Of a DNA stretch of 64,000 nucleotides, positions 1 to 8,283 are shown piece by piece (position 1 is the first letter of the stretch; each line of letters opens with the position of its first letter). The notes beneath the pieces are model-generated. The model saw only the letters and a program-made list of their open reading frames with translations. It ran no database searches and was not told the origin of the DNA. Source of the DNA: Nocardia sp. NBC_00565 (lineage in GTDB: Bacteria; Actinomycetota; Actinomycetes; Mycobacteriales; Mycobacteriaceae). The position numbers and the translations under genes were made by a program. The DNA is taken from contig NZ_CP107785.1 of assembly GCF_036345915.1 (NCBI RefSeq), positions 3,100,001 through 3,164,000 on the forward strand. Reading direction: 5' to 3'.

Positions 1-289
1 CGTGGGCGTCCTTCGCATCACTGGTGGTCAGATTGACGATTGTTCGGCCCTCGAGATCCACGTCATCGGCACCGAGCAGATCGACAACGCCCGCGGTGTC
101 GAGCACCACCACCACCGTGAGTTCGGATGCTGCCACCGCCTCAGCGACGGAAGCCGCGAGTGGGAAACGGAACTCGTCCGCGGTCTTCGGTGAACGGTTC
201 CAGCCCGTCACAGTGTGGCCGGCGGCCGCGAAGGACTCCGCCATCGCGACACCCATGCGGCCCAGTCCCACAATCGAAACGCTCGCCAT
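1..289 (-). CDS. NAD(P)-binding 6PGDH/imine reductase-like oxidoreductase, N-terminal part (cut by window edge)
   Basis: Only the first 96 codons are present; the gene runs off the left edge. The protein starts MASVSIVGLGRMGVAMAES, a Rossmann GxGxMG dinucleotide site, and continues with WNRSP and a TIVNLTTSDA segment, as in the 3-hydroxyisobutyrate dehydrogenase/imine reductase superfamily. The nearest relative in the window is the gene at 24049-24960, which has the same layout. Such enzymes reduce imines or oxidise beta-hydroxy acids with NAD(P)H; the C-terminal helical domain that would decide between these is outside the window. It lies 20 bp downstream of the acyl-CoA synthetase gene and is probably cotranscribed with it. 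Confidence 0.8.
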   Translation of the reverse strand, partial: MASVSIVGLGRMGVAMAESFAAAGHTVTGWNRSPKTADEFRFPLAASVAEAVAASELTVVVVLDTAGVVDLLGADDVDLEGRTIVNLTTSDAKDAH

Positions 290-309
290 ATCTCTTTCCT
301 TTGTTCGAC

Positions 310-1926
310 TCATCCTTGGATTTTGTTGGCCTGCCCCGACCAGGCGGCATCGCGCAGCGCGAACTTCTGGATCTTGCCGGTGGATGTCTTCGGGAGTTCG
401 ACAACGAACTCGATATCGCGCGGCGCCTTGTACCGCGCGATCCGGGACCGCACATGCTCGATCAGCTCGTGCTCGCTGGTCTGCGCGCCACGGCGCAGAA
501 TGACGAATGCCTTGGGCCGCTCGCCCCACTTCTCGTCGGGCACACCGACCACGGCTGCCTCGCTGACAGCGGCATGGGCCATGAGAGCCTGCTCGACCTC
601 GATCGTCGAGATGTTCTCACCGCCCGAGATCACGACGTCCTTGGCTCGGTCCCGGAGCTCTACGTATCCATCGGGATGCATCACACCGAGGTCGCCGCTG
701 TGGAACCATCCACCCGCGAACGCGGCCGCGGTGCCGTCCGGATCGCGGAAGTACCCGGCCATAACATTGTTACCGCGCATGACGACTTCGCCCATCGTCT
801 CGCCATCCGAGACGACGTCCTGCATGTTCGCGTCGACGACACGCAATCGCTCAGCCTGGATCATGCCGACACCCTGCCGCGCCTTACGAACTGCCAGCTG
901 ATCATTGTCGAGCCGCGCCCACGAGTCCTGTGGCTGACACACGGAATACGGCCCGTAGGTCTCGGTCAACCCGTAGACATGAACGATCGAGAAGCCGAGC
1001 GCCTCCATCTGTTCGATCGTCGCTGGGGCCGGCGGTGCGCCGGCGGTCGTCACCGTGATGGGCCGCTCCAGCGGTTTGGCTTCTGAAGCGTTGATGATCG
1101 TCGTCATGACGGTCGGGGCGCCGTTGATATGGCTGATGCCTTCGGTGCCGATCAGGTCCCAAATCACGTCGGGGCGAACCTCCCGCAAGCACACGTGTGT
1201 GCCTCCGATGGCTGTGACGGCCCAGCCCGTGCACCAGCCATTGCAATGGAACATCGGCAAGGTCCACAGGTAGACGCTGTCAGCTGTGTGGCCGGAGTGA
1301 ATGATCTCGCCCAGGGCATTGAGGTATGCGCCCCGATGGGTGTAGACGACACCCTTAGGACGCCCGGTGGTTCCAGATGTGTAGTTCAACGCCAACGGTG
1401 CGTACTCGTCTTCGACGGACCAGTGCACGGCACTGTCGTCGGCGGATGCAAGGAAATCTTCGTGTGTCACAAAGGTTCGGTGGTCCGACGACTCGGGCAG
1501 ATCGACCGATCCCGAGCCAACCACCACCACCGTATGGATTGCCGGTGCCTCGGACAGTGACCGATGAGCCGTCGCCAGCAGTTCCGCGTCGACCACCAGC
1601 ACCGACGCGCCCGAGTGGTCGAGGACGTAGCCGACCTCGGGCGCCGCGAGTCGGGTGTTGATCGCGAGCAGCACTGCGCCGGCGAGAGGCACTGCGAACT
1701 GCGCGATGAGCGCTTCGGGCACGTTGGGCATCAAGTAGGCGACACGATCTCCCGGCGCGACTCCAGCCGACCTGAGTGCCCGTGCAGTAGCCTCCGCACT
1801 CTCAGCGAATGCACGGTAGGTGAGCCGGCGGTCCGCGTAGACGATGGCGTCCTTGTCGGGCCAGACATCGGCCGCCCTTCGCAAGAAGGACAAGGGGGTC
1901 AGCTGCGTCGAGTACACGTGCTTCAT
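310..1926 (-). CDS. AMP-forming acyl-CoA synthetase
   Basis: The 538-residue product belongs to the ANL adenylating family. The ATP-binding P-loop YTSGTTGRPKGVV lies near residue 184, a YGLTETYG motif follows, and the C-terminal SGGENIS and catalytic-lysine TGKIQK motifs are intact. It should activate a carboxylic acid to its CoA thioester in the cytoplasm. Start: ATG at 1926 has GGAG five to seven bases upstream; an in-frame codon at 1959 lacks a ribosome site. The length matches medium-chain or aromatic FadD-type ligases. An operator-like palindrome at 1983-1998 sits 57 bp upstream, suggesting its own promoter within the block 1 regulon. The substrate cannot be read from the sequence; the neighbouring CoA-transferase suggests activation of an acid formed by the oxidation operon. 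Confidence 0.9.
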   Translation of the reverse strand: MKHVYSTQLTPLSFLRRAADVWPDKDAIVYADRRLTYRAFAESAEATARALRSAGVAPGDRVAYLMPNVPEALIAQFAVPLAGAVLLAINTRLAAPEVGYVLDHSGASVLVVDAELLATAHRSLSEAPAIHTVVVVGSGSVDLPESSDHRTFVTHEDFLASADDSAVHWSVEDEYAPLALNYTSGTTGRPKGVVYTHRGAYLNALGEIIHSGHTADSVYLWTLPMFHCNGWCTGWAVTAIGGTHVCLREVRPDVIWDLIGTEGISHINGAPTVMTTIINASEAKPLERPITVTTAGAPPAPATIEQMEALGFSIVHVYGLTETYGPYSVCQPQDSWARLDNDQLAVRKARQGVGMIQAERLRVVDANMQDVVSDGETMGEVVMRGNNVMAGYFRDPDGTAAAFAGGWFHSGDLGVMHPDGYVELRDRAKDVVISGGENISTIEVEQALMAHAAVSEAAVVGVPDEKWGERPKAFVILRRGAQTSEHELIEHVRSRIARYKAPRDIEFVVELPKTSTGKIQKFALRDAAWSGQANKIQG

Positions 1927-1982
1927 CAAGTCTCCAGGGTCGTGTCCGAACGTAACCATCGATGCTCGCGCGCGAAGCCGTC

Positions 1983-1998
1983 TTAGTCAATTGACTGG
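1983..1998. promoter_or_regulatory. Operator A site upstream of acyl-CoA synthetase
   Basis: TTAGTCAATTGACTGG contains the perfect 12-bp palindrome AGTCAATTGACT. It matches the motif found in the other block 1 promoters and beside the TetR gene at 19.5 kb. The region 1927-2208 holds no other recognisable gene. Confidence 0.6.
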
Positions 1999-2208
1999 TT
2001 CGTATGATCTGATCTAATGAACATATTGTCGCTGTCATCGCATCGTGCTGTCAATCACTCTGCAGATGTAATTTCGAAGCACCCGAAGTCGGATGTCGAA
2101 CAGCACGATGCTTACCGCGGTGGAGGTTCCACGCCGGCGCTTCTACGCCCCACGTCTCACTCTGTCTGGGACCGTACGATTTTGTGAATGAGGGCAGGAC
2201 GCTGGGCA

Positions 2209-2838
2209 CTACACCAGGAGTGGTGGCTCCGTCTTGGCGCGCACTTCCTCGAGTGTGACGTTCGGCGCGATCTCGACAAGCCGTAGGCCTTCGGGCACCA
2301 CGTCGATCACGGCAAGGTCCGTGATGATCCGTTGTACGACGCCGCGACCGGTGTAGGGAAGTGAGCACTCGTCGACGATCTTGTAAGAGCCGTCCTTGGC
2401 TACGTGCTCCATGAGGACGATAAGGCGCCTCGCACCCTGCACGAGGTCCATGGCGCCGCCCATACCCTTGACCATCTTCCCCGGAATCATCCAGTTCGAA
2501 ATGTCGCCCCGGCGTGAAACCTGCATGGCACCAAGGATCGACGCGTCGATCTTGCCGCCACGGATCATGCCGAAGCTGGTAGCAGAGTCGACGATCGAGG
2601 CACCTCGACGCAGGGTCACGGTTTCTTTGCTCGCATTGACCAAGTCCGGGTCTTCCGCACCCTCGAACGGGTATGGGCCCAGTCCGAGCAGGCCGTTCTC
2701 GGACTGAAGGACGACCTCGATGCCGTCGGGAACGTGGTTGGGAACGAGACCCGGGATGCCGATACCGAGGTTGACATACCAGCCGTCCGCGAGCTCCGCA
2801 GCCGCCCTGGCGGCCATCTGCTCACGTGTCCAGCTCAT
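2209..2838 (-). CDS. CoA-transferase subunit B (3-oxoacid/glutaconate family)
   Basis: This 209-residue protein is the small (beta) subunit of a family I CoA-transferase. It carries [15 protein letters not shown] and the catalytic glutamate in [10 protein letters not shown] (Glu47), which forms the glutamyl-CoA intermediate. Family members (ScoB, PcaJ) move CoA from succinyl-CoA to acetoacetate or 3-oxoadipate. The ATG at 2838 overlaps by 4 bp the stop of a 26-codon reading frame that itself overlaps the end of subunit A, so translation is probably coupled. A longer frame starting at 2889 exists but lacks family similarity before MSWTREQM. It is the last gene of the operon starting near 10.7 kb. 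Confidence 0.9.
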   Translation of the reverse strand: MSWTREQMAARAAAELADGWYVNLGIGIPGLVPNHVPDGIEVVLQSENGLLGLGPYPFEGAEDPDLVNASKETVTLRRGASIVDSATSFGMIRGGKIDASILGAMQVSRRGDISNWMIPGKMVKGMGGAMDLVQGARRLIVLMEHVAKDGSYKIVDECSLPYTGRGVVQRIITDLAVIDVVPEGLRLVEIAPNVTLEEVRAKTEPPLLV

Positions 2839-2915
2839 GACTGCGCCTCGCTTTCGCTCGGCTCCGTCATGCGCGAGGCGCCCTGGCACATGATTCGCTC
2901 GCTGCGCTCGCTCAT
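2835..2915 (-). CDS. Possible 26-residue coupling peptide between CoA-transferase subunits
   Basis: The frame [20 protein letters not shown]... (26 codons) starts inside the stop of subunit A (ATGA overlap at 2912-2915) and ends inside the start of subunit B (ATGA overlap at 2835-2838). It begins with the GAGCGAGCGCAGCGAGCGA repeat often seen in mycolata intergenic DNA. It may be a true micro-ORF, a translational coupler, or an inserted repeat that happens to stay open. No homologue is recognised. Confidence 0.35.
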   Translation of the reverse strand: MSERSERIMCQGASRMTEPSESEAQS

Positions 2916-3697
2916 GAGGCGTTCTCCAATCTCGGACGGGTCACCAGGCGTTCGATCCGTTTGTCGGCCGCCTCTGCCGGTGTCAACTCGACGACGCGAT
3001 GCACGAAGACTCCTGAGGTGTGGACCTCTGCAGGATCGAGATCACCGGGCTCCACCAGTTCCTCGACCTCGGCGATCGTTATCCGTCCGCACATAGCAAC
3101 GAGCGGGTTGAAGTTCTGGGCCGACGAGCGGTAGATCAAGTTGCCATGACGGTCTCCCTTCCACGCTCTGACCAGTGCGAAGTCCGCCACGATGGCGCGC
3201 TCCATGACGAATTCTCTCGCCCCTTCCGGAGTGTCGAATACCTCCGTGCGTTTCGGGGGTGAGGACACGAGGATCTCGCCGCTCGGGCCGTACCGCCACG
3301 GAAGACCGCCCTCGGCGACCTGAGTCCCGACGCCGGTCGGCGTGTAGAAGGCAGGAATTCCCGAACCACCGGCCCGCATCCGCTCCGCGAGCGTTCCCTG
3401 CGGCGTGAGCTCAACCTCGAGTTCGCCCTGCAGGTATTGACGAGCAAACTCCTTGTTCTCCCCCACGTAGGACGACACCATGCGGCGTATCCGCCCTGCA
3501 CCGAGCAACACCCCGAGACCGGCATCGTCGATGCCGCAATTGTTCGAGACGACCTCGAGATCGTGAGCGCCCTGGTCGAGCAGCGCGTTGATGAGCGTCG
3601 ACGGGATTCCGCACAGGCCGAATCCGCCAACGGCCAGCGTGGTCGAGCTTCCGATATCGGCAACGGCTTGTGCCGCTGATGGTGAAACCTTGTCCAT
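2912..3697 (-). CDS. CoA-transferase subunit A (3-oxoacid/glutaconate family)
   Basis: The 261-residue alpha subunit pairs with the downstream beta subunit. It shows the family signature [17 protein letters not shown] near residue 24 and [15 protein letters not shown] shortly after, followed by the conserved [13 protein letters not shown] segment of the ScoA/PcaI group. ATG at 3697 has ACAAGG upstream. Together A and B would exchange CoA between succinyl-CoA and an acid made by the oxidative steps of the operon. ScoAB-like, PcaIJ-like and adipate-type activities cannot be separated by eye. It lies 29 bp downstream of the class III aminotransferase gene. Confidence 0.9.
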   Translation of the reverse strand: MDKVSPSAAQAVADIGSSTTLAVGGFGLCGIPSTLINALLDQGAHDLEVVSNNCGIDDAGLGVLLGAGRIRRMVSSYVGENKEFARQYLQGELEVELTPQGTLAERMRAGGSGIPAFYTPTGVGTQVAEGGLPWRYGPSGEILVSSPPKRTEVFDTPEGAREFVMERAIVADFALVRAWKGDRHGNLIYRSSAQNFNPLVAMCGRITIAEVEELVEPGDLDPAEVHTSGVFVHRVVELTPAEAADKRIERLVTRPRLENAS

Positions 3698-3726
3698 GGT
3701 GGCGCCTTGTCTCGGTTTGGGTTATG

Positions 3727-5037
3727 TCACAGTGACGACGCGTTGCCGACAAGCCCGTCGACAACTTCGCCCAGAACGTCGACCGTGCGGTCAACGTCCG
3801 CACGCGTGTGCTCAGTGCTGAGAAAAATCTTGCCGGTCGGCAAGAACGCGACTCCCCGCGCCAGCGTGCCAGCGGTGATGCGGTCCCAGATGTCCGCAGG
3901 AGCCGCGACTGCCGCACCGTCGGACTGTGGGACGAAGGTCGCGAAGGATCCGACCCGCCTCGACGTGGGGCGATATGGCAGGCGGTCGAAGACTGACTGA
4001 ACGCCGGACTGGAAGTACGCCGAGACGTCCTCCAGGCGGTCGTAGACCCCGGGCTCGGCGAGGATCTCCTGGGTTGCTTTCACCGCGGCAAGTGCCACGG
4101 GGTTCCCGTTGTACGTTCCCGCGTGTGACACACCGTGCTGAACTTGGTCGATCAGCGCCGCCTTCCCGACAACCGCACTCTGCGAGAAGCCTCCCGCAAT
4201 GGCCTTGCCGAACGTTGACAGGTCAGGCGTCACGCCGTAGCGCTCCGTGACGCCACCGCGCGCGATGCGGAAGCCGGCAATCACCTGGTCGAAGATCAGT
4301 ACGACGCCGTGTTCATCGCACAACTCACGCAGTCGCTCCAGGTATCCCGGAGCAGGTGGAATCAGGCCGGCATTGCTCATGATCGGATCGATCAGTACCG
4401 CGGCGATGTCGCGCTCGCGGGCCTCTCCGAGTATCCGTTCGGCCTCCGAAATACTGTTGTATTCGGTGACAACGAGGTCACGGATCGCATTGAGACTTTG
4501 GCCCGCGGTACTCCGCATAGCCTTCTCGGCGGTGTGGTCCGCGCCCATGCTCGCGTATACCGAGTCATGCCAGCCGTGGTAACTCCTGGTGAACTTGAGA
4601 ACCTTGCTGCGCCCGGTCCCGGCCCGTGCGAGGCGAAGGGCGATCTGTACGGCTTCGGTGCCCGAGTTCGTCCACAGCAAGCGCTCGGCCCCGGGCACGG
4701 CCTCGAGTACGAGCTCGGCGGCTTCGTACTCCAGGGTGTGCCCCATCCCGACCATCTGCATACGAGGGATGACCTCCATCACGGCCTCAACGACGTGCGG
4801 GTGGCTATGCCCGACGATGCTGGGGCCCCAGGCCATGACGTAGTCGATGAACTCGGCACCGTCGAGGTCCCAAACATGCGCGCCGGCGGCCCTGTTGACG
4901 AAGAGTGGATGCGGCTTCGTTGCGGCCCGCATGCCGGAACTGACTCCTCCGCCGACGCTGCGCTTGGTGCGCTCGAAGGCCTCATGAGAAGCATCCAGCG
5001 AAAGAGGGCTGCTGAGGCGCTGGTACGAACTTGTCAT
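3727..5037 (-). CDS. Class III aminotransferase (glutamate-1-semialdehyde aminomutase-like)
   Basis: This 436-residue PLP enzyme has fold-type I landmarks: NSGTEAVQIALRLAR, SYHGWHDS, and the Schiff-base lysine in LSTFGKAIAGGF (Lys278). The usual Asp-Glu-Val before the PLP pocket reads Asp-Gln-Val (IFDQVIAGFR, residues 249-252), an unusual change at a conserved position. In this catabolic setting it is more likely an amine or amino-acid transaminase or aminomutase than HemL of tetrapyrrole synthesis. Its ATG at 5037 overlaps by one base the stop of a 42-codon gene, so translation is probably coupled. Confidence 0.85.
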   Translation of the reverse strand: MTSSYQRLSSPLSLDASHEAFERTKRSVGGGVSSGMRAATKPHPLFVNRAAGAHVWDLDGAEFIDYVMAWGPSIVGHSHPHVVEAVMEVIPRMQMVGMGHTLEYEAAELVLEAVPGAERLLWTNSGTEAVQIALRLARAGTGRSKVLKFTRSYHGWHDSVYASMGADHTAEKAMRSTAGQSLNAIRDLVVTEYNSISEAERILGEARERDIAAVLIDPIMSNAGLIPPAPGYLERLRELCDEHGVVLIFDQVIAGFRIARGGVTERYGVTPDLSTFGKAIAGGFSQSAVVGKAALIDQVQHGVSHAGTYNGNPVALAAVKATQEILAEPGVYDRLEDVSAYFQSGVQSVFDRLPYRPTSRRVGSFATFVPQSDGAAVAAPADIWDRITAGTLARGVAFLPTGKIFLSTEHTRADVDRTVDVLGEVVDGLVGNASSL

Positions 5038-5165
5038 CAGATCGCTCCTATGGGAGGGACAACCCCCGGATCGGGCACCGGTCGAGACGATGCAGCCTCT
5101 ACAGCGCGTGATAGCTGTATTCGGGCATCGAGAAGCGGGTTCTTCAGTGCGATTTCAACGGTCAT
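5037..5165 (-). CDS. 42-residue small protein of unknown function
   Basis: The ATG at 5165 has a strong ribosome site (GGAGGAG nine bases upstream). The frame overlaps the end of the kinase gene by 11 bp and the start of the aminotransferase by 1 bp (TGATG). The peptide MTVEIALKNPLLDARIQLSR then runs AVEAASS and a Pro-rich tail, PVPDPGVVPPIGAI. It has no signal peptide or membrane segment. Strong initiation signals and tight coupling on both sides argue that it is translated. I know no family for it. It occupies the place after an APH-like kinase where Pseudomonas lva operons have the kinase partner LvaB, but it is far shorter and shows no visible similarity. Confidence 0.6.
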   Translation of the reverse strand: MTVEIALKNPLLDARIQLSRAVEAASSRPVPDPGVVPPIGAI

Positions 5166-6234
5166 AGCTGGGGGCTCCTCCGGCGGTCTCGTACGACGTG
5201 CTGGCGAACCGACGCGACCGAGTCCCGATCGCGTCCAACCCTGCCGCAATGAACTCCTGCGTTGCCTCCGCCGCTAGTTCGGCGCCCGGTCCCGAACTCG
5301 CCCCGGCGATCGCCCGGTGCGTGATGCCTTCGCCGATCACCGCCAGTTTGAAGTTCGCCAACGCTAGGTAGAAGTCCCAGTTCGGCAGGTCGCGCCCGGA
5401 CTCTCGGGCATACCTCTCCGCGATCGAGTCCGCCGACGGATACCGGTCGCTCGTCCACGCGGCATTCACACCGAGTACGACATCGAAGATCGGTTGGCGA
5501 TAGACGCACATCAACGCCACGTCGGTCAGCGGATCACCGAGCGTCGACATCTCCCAATCGACCACGGCAGCAACCGTTCCCGGATCACCGTCGGCCAGGA
5601 TCGTATTGTCGACCCGGAAGTCGCCGTGCACGATCGACGACTCCGAACTCGCGGGAACGGCCGCGTCCAACGCATCGCGCAGGCGCTCCACATCCGGCAG
5701 ATCACGGGTCTGCACGCTCCCCCACTGACGCGCCCAGGTAGCAACCTGCCGGCGGACGAAACCCTCCGGCCGGCCGAAACCCGACAATCCGACAGCGTCG
5801 TAATCGACCGCGTGCAAGCGAGCGAGCACCTGCACCAGCTCCGACGTATTGGCCTCGATATCACTGTCCGACAACGCCAGTAGATCGTCCTGCGTCCGTA
5901 TCACGGTGCCGCCGACGTACTCCACGACGGTTGTCGGTGCCCCGAGAACCAGCCCCTCTGGATCGAACGCAACCGCTCGGGCCACCGGCACATCGGTCCC
6001 ACCGAGAGCACTCGTCACCGCCCACTCGCGGGCCATGTCATGGGCGGACGGGGTCAGCCCACTCGTCGGTGGCCGGCGCACCACCCACGCCGAGACATCG
6101 TCGAACGCCTTGAACGTCAGGTTCGACCGACCCCCGCTGATGAGCTCGACCCTCAGATCCCCTTGCAGGTCGACGCCGTTGTCGCGTAGAAACTTCTCCA
6201 GCGCAGGTGTGTTCATCCCCTCGAACTCCCTCAT
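5155..6234 (-). CDS. APH-like kinase (LvaA/ACAD10-11 N-domain type)
   Basis: The 359-residue protein has the aminoglycoside phosphotransferase/choline kinase fold: ISGGRSNLTF in the N-lobe, catalytic HGDFRVDN (Asp205) and metal-binding VVDWEMSTLGDP (Asp226). This subgroup sits next to acyl-CoA dehydrogenases and in known cases phosphorylates 4-hydroxyacyl-CoA (LvaA; ACAD10/11), not antibiotics. The ATG at 6234 overlaps the acyl-CoA dehydrogenase stop by 4 bp (ATGA). A second ATG at 6216, preceded by GGGAG, would give MNTPALEKFL and may be the main start. A role in hydroxyacyl-CoA catabolism is inferred from the pairing. Confidence 0.85.
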   Translation of the reverse strand: MREFEGMNTPALEKFLRDNGVDLQGDLRVELISGGRSNLTFKAFDDVSAWVVRRPPTSGLTPSAHDMAREWAVTSALGGTDVPVARAVAFDPEGLVLGAPTTVVEYVGGTVIRTQDDLLALSDSDIEANTSELVQVLARLHAVDYDAVGLSGFGRPEGFVRRQVATWARQWGSVQTRDLPDVERLRDALDAAVPASSESSIVHGDFRVDNTILADGDPGTVAAVVDWEMSTLGDPLTDVALMCVYRQPIFDVVLGVNAAWTSDRYPSADSIAERYARESGRDLPNWDFYLALANFKLAVIGEGITHRAIAGASSGPGAELAAEATQEFIAAGLDAIGTRSRRFASTSYETAGGAPSYDR

Positions 6235-7442
6235 GCCGAGGCCTCACGAGCGGCACGACGCGCGGCACCGACGGCCCGTTTCGCGATTGCCCACCGATGC
6301 ACCTCGGACGGACCGTCGTACACCCGGAAGGGACGCACCTCACGCGACAACCGCGCCAACGGAAGATCGTCCGAGACCCCGAGTCCGCCGCACATCTGAA
6401 TGCCGCGGTCGACGATGCGGAAAATAGCCTCTGCCGCGAAGGTTTTCGCGATCGACGTCTCGTTTCCCGCCTTGGACCCCTGATCCAGCGCCCAGCACGC
6501 GTGCACCAGCAGCGCCCTCGTGGCGGCGATGTCGATCTCGTTGTCCGCGATCATCTTCTGCACCATGCCCAGATCGCCCAGCTTTGCGCCGAAGCCCTCG
6601 CGCCGCGCCACGTGTGCGACGGCCACGTCATGGCCGCGGCGCGCGGCACCGAGCCAGCGCATCACGTGCGTCATCCGCGCCGGCCCCAGCCGTACCTGCG
6701 CGTACGAGAACCCTTCGTCGACGGCGCCGAGCACGTTCTCATCCGGTGCGAACACGTCGTCGAAGAACACTTCGCAGTGCCCGCCGATCATCGCCTTGTC
6801 CAGCGTGCCGATATGCCGCCCGACTTTGATACCCGCAGCGTCGGCGGGCGCGAGGAACATCGTCGCCCCACCCCGGTCACCCGGCGAACCGGACGTGCGG
6901 GCCATGACGATGAAGAAACCCGCACCGTCGGCACCGGTGATGAACCACTTGTGGCCGTTGATCTTCCAGCCGCCGGCCACTTTTGTCGCGGTCGTCGAGA
7001 GAGCCGAGGGGTCCGACCCGGCGCCCGGAGCAGGTTCGGTCATCGCGAACGCCGAGCGCACATCACCATGAGCCAGCGGCGCGAGGAATTGCTCCTTCTG
7101 CGCGGTCGACGCGACATGCGCGAGCAGGTGCACGTTGCCCTCGTCCGGTGCACCGATATGCAGGGCGATGGGCCCGAACAGCGAGTATCCGGCTTCCTCG
7201 AACACCGGGGCCCGGTCACTCATGTTGAGCCCGTGTCCGCCGTACTCCACCGGTACGTGCGGTGCGAACACACCGGCGTCCCTGGCCGCCGCCTGCATCT
7301 CCACCCGCCTGGTGTCGCCACCGGCGTCGGTGATGTTGCCGATAAACGCGTCTTCGATCGGCATCACGACCTCACGCGTGAATGCCCTTGTCTTGTCGAT
7401 GAGAGCCACGACGTGCTGGTCGTACCCGAGATCGATTGCCAC
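6231..7442 (-). CDS. Acyl-CoA dehydrogenase family protein
   Basis: The 403-residue flavoprotein has the FAD-binding signatures FAMTEPAPGAGSDPSAL and WKINGHKWFITGADGAG, and ends with ARLSREVRPFRVYDGPSEVH, where most relatives have GTSE. Start is GTG at 7442 with GGAAGGG upstream. It overlaps the kinase gene by 4 bp. In lva-like pathways the partner dehydrogenase removes phosphate from 4-phosphoacyl-CoA and rehydrates it to the 3-hydroxyacyl-CoA; the pairing makes that plausible, though ordinary alpha,beta-dehydrogenation is equally possible. The following SDR fits the same set. Confidence 0.9.
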   Translation of the reverse strand: MAIDLGYDQHVVALIDKTRAFTREVVMPIEDAFIGNITDAGGDTRRVEMQAAARDAGVFAPHVPVEYGGHGLNMSDRAPVFEEAGYSLFGPIALHIGAPDEGNVHLLAHVASTAQKEQFLAPLAHGDVRSAFAMTEPAPGAGSDPSALSTTATKVAGGWKINGHKWFITGADGAGFFIVMARTSGSPGDRGGATMFLAPADAAGIKVGRHIGTLDKAMIGGHCEVFFDDVFAPDENVLGAVDEGFSYAQVRLGPARMTHVMRWLGAARRGHDVAVAHVARREGFGAKLGDLGMVQKMIADNEIDIAATRALLVHACWALDQGSKAGNETSIAKTFAAEAIFRIVDRGIQMCGGLGVSDDLPLARLSREVRPFRVYDGPSEVHRWAIAKRAVGAARRAAREASA

Positions 7443-7494
7443 TGTTGGAGCCCTTCCACTGCCATCGGACGTTCACGTCTTGGCGCCGTATCTA

Positions 7495-8256
7495 TCAGTT
7501 GATGGTGACGCCGCCGTCGACGACGATGGTCTGACCGGTGATGTAGCCGGAAGCCGGGGAGGCCAGCCAGATCGCGGTGGCGGCGAGCTCTTCGGGGTCG
7601 CCGGTGCGGCCCAGGATCAGGCGGGGTCCGATCGCGGGTGGATGGCCCTCGGGGTAGTCCTCGGTCATTTCCGAGGCGAAGTATCCGGGGGCGATCGCGT
7701 TGACGCGGATACCTTTTCGGCTCCCCCACTGCTGTGCGAGGTCGCGGGTGAGCCCGGAGATTGCTGCCTTGCTGGCAGAGTAGGCGGCCTGCGGTAGGCC
7801 GGCGGTGGTGATACCCAGGATGCTCGAGATGTTGATGATCGAGCTACCCGGCTCCATGACCCGTCCGCATGCTTGTGCGGGCCAGTAAGACCCGCTCAGG
7901 TTGATGTCGACGACCGACCGGAACTGCTCAGGAGTCTCGCGGGTGGCGGGTACCGCGGAGCCGACACCGGCATTGTTGATCAGGACATCGACTCGCCCGA
8001 AGTCGGCCATCGCGGCATCGACGAGGGCGCCGGCCTGATGAGGGTCGGCGACGTCGGTCACCACACCCAGCGCATGCGCGCCCAGCGATTCGACAAGTTT
8101 CACTGTCTGCTGCAGTTTGTCGGCGCGGCGCGCAGCGAGTACAACCGTGGCGCCGGCCTCGGCGAAACCCTTGGCATATGCGACACCGAGACCCGAGGAG
8201 GCACCGGTCACGATCACCACTTTGCCCTCGATCCGAAAGCGGTCGAGCACGCTCAT
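7495..8256 (-). CDS. Short-chain dehydrogenase/reductase
   Basis: A classical 253-residue SDR. It shows TGASSGLG cofactor binding (residues 18-25), NNAGVG (95-100), the catalytic serine in INISSILG, and Tyr159-x3-Lys163 in YSASKAA. Asp is absent after beta-2 and AARRADK is present, which suggests NADP(H). Start ATG at 8256 follows AGGAGTCATAG. It would interconvert an alcohol and a ketone in the operon pathway, for example a hydroxyacyl or amino-alcohol intermediate. It is 27 bp downstream of the class IV aminotransferase gene, in the same operon. Confidence 0.88.
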   Translation of the reverse strand: MSVLDRFRIEGKVVIVTGASSGLGVAYAKGFAEAGATVVLAARRADKLQQTVKLVESLGAHALGVVTDVADPHQAGALVDAAMADFGRVDVLINNAGVGSAVPATRETPEQFRSVVDINLSGSYWPAQACGRVMEPGSSIINISSILGITTAGLPQAAYSASKAAISGLTRDLAQQWGSRKGIRVNAIAPGYFASEMTEDYPEGHPPAIGPRLILGRTGDPEELAATAIWLASPASGYITGQTIVVDGGVTIN

Positions 8257-8283
8257 CTATGACTCCTCAGCATCGGTTCGATT

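Noticed and set aside
127..1086. 319-codon plus-strand frame over the acyl-CoA synthetase gene
   Set aside because: It is the antisense shadow of a well-supported gene, with an Arg/Pro/His-rich composition typical of high-GC shadow frames and no recognised domain.
2896..2913. GC-rich CGCTCGCTGCGCTCGCTC repeat as a possible CRISPR or mobile-element part
   Set aside because: Only one copy occurs in the window, with no spacers, transposase or flanking repeats. It resembles short intergenic repeats common in mycolata.
5155..6234. Aminoglycoside resistance phosphotransferase
   Set aside because: The subgroup and overlap with an acyl-CoA dehydrogenase gene fit the acyl-CoA-related kinases, not resistance enzymes.
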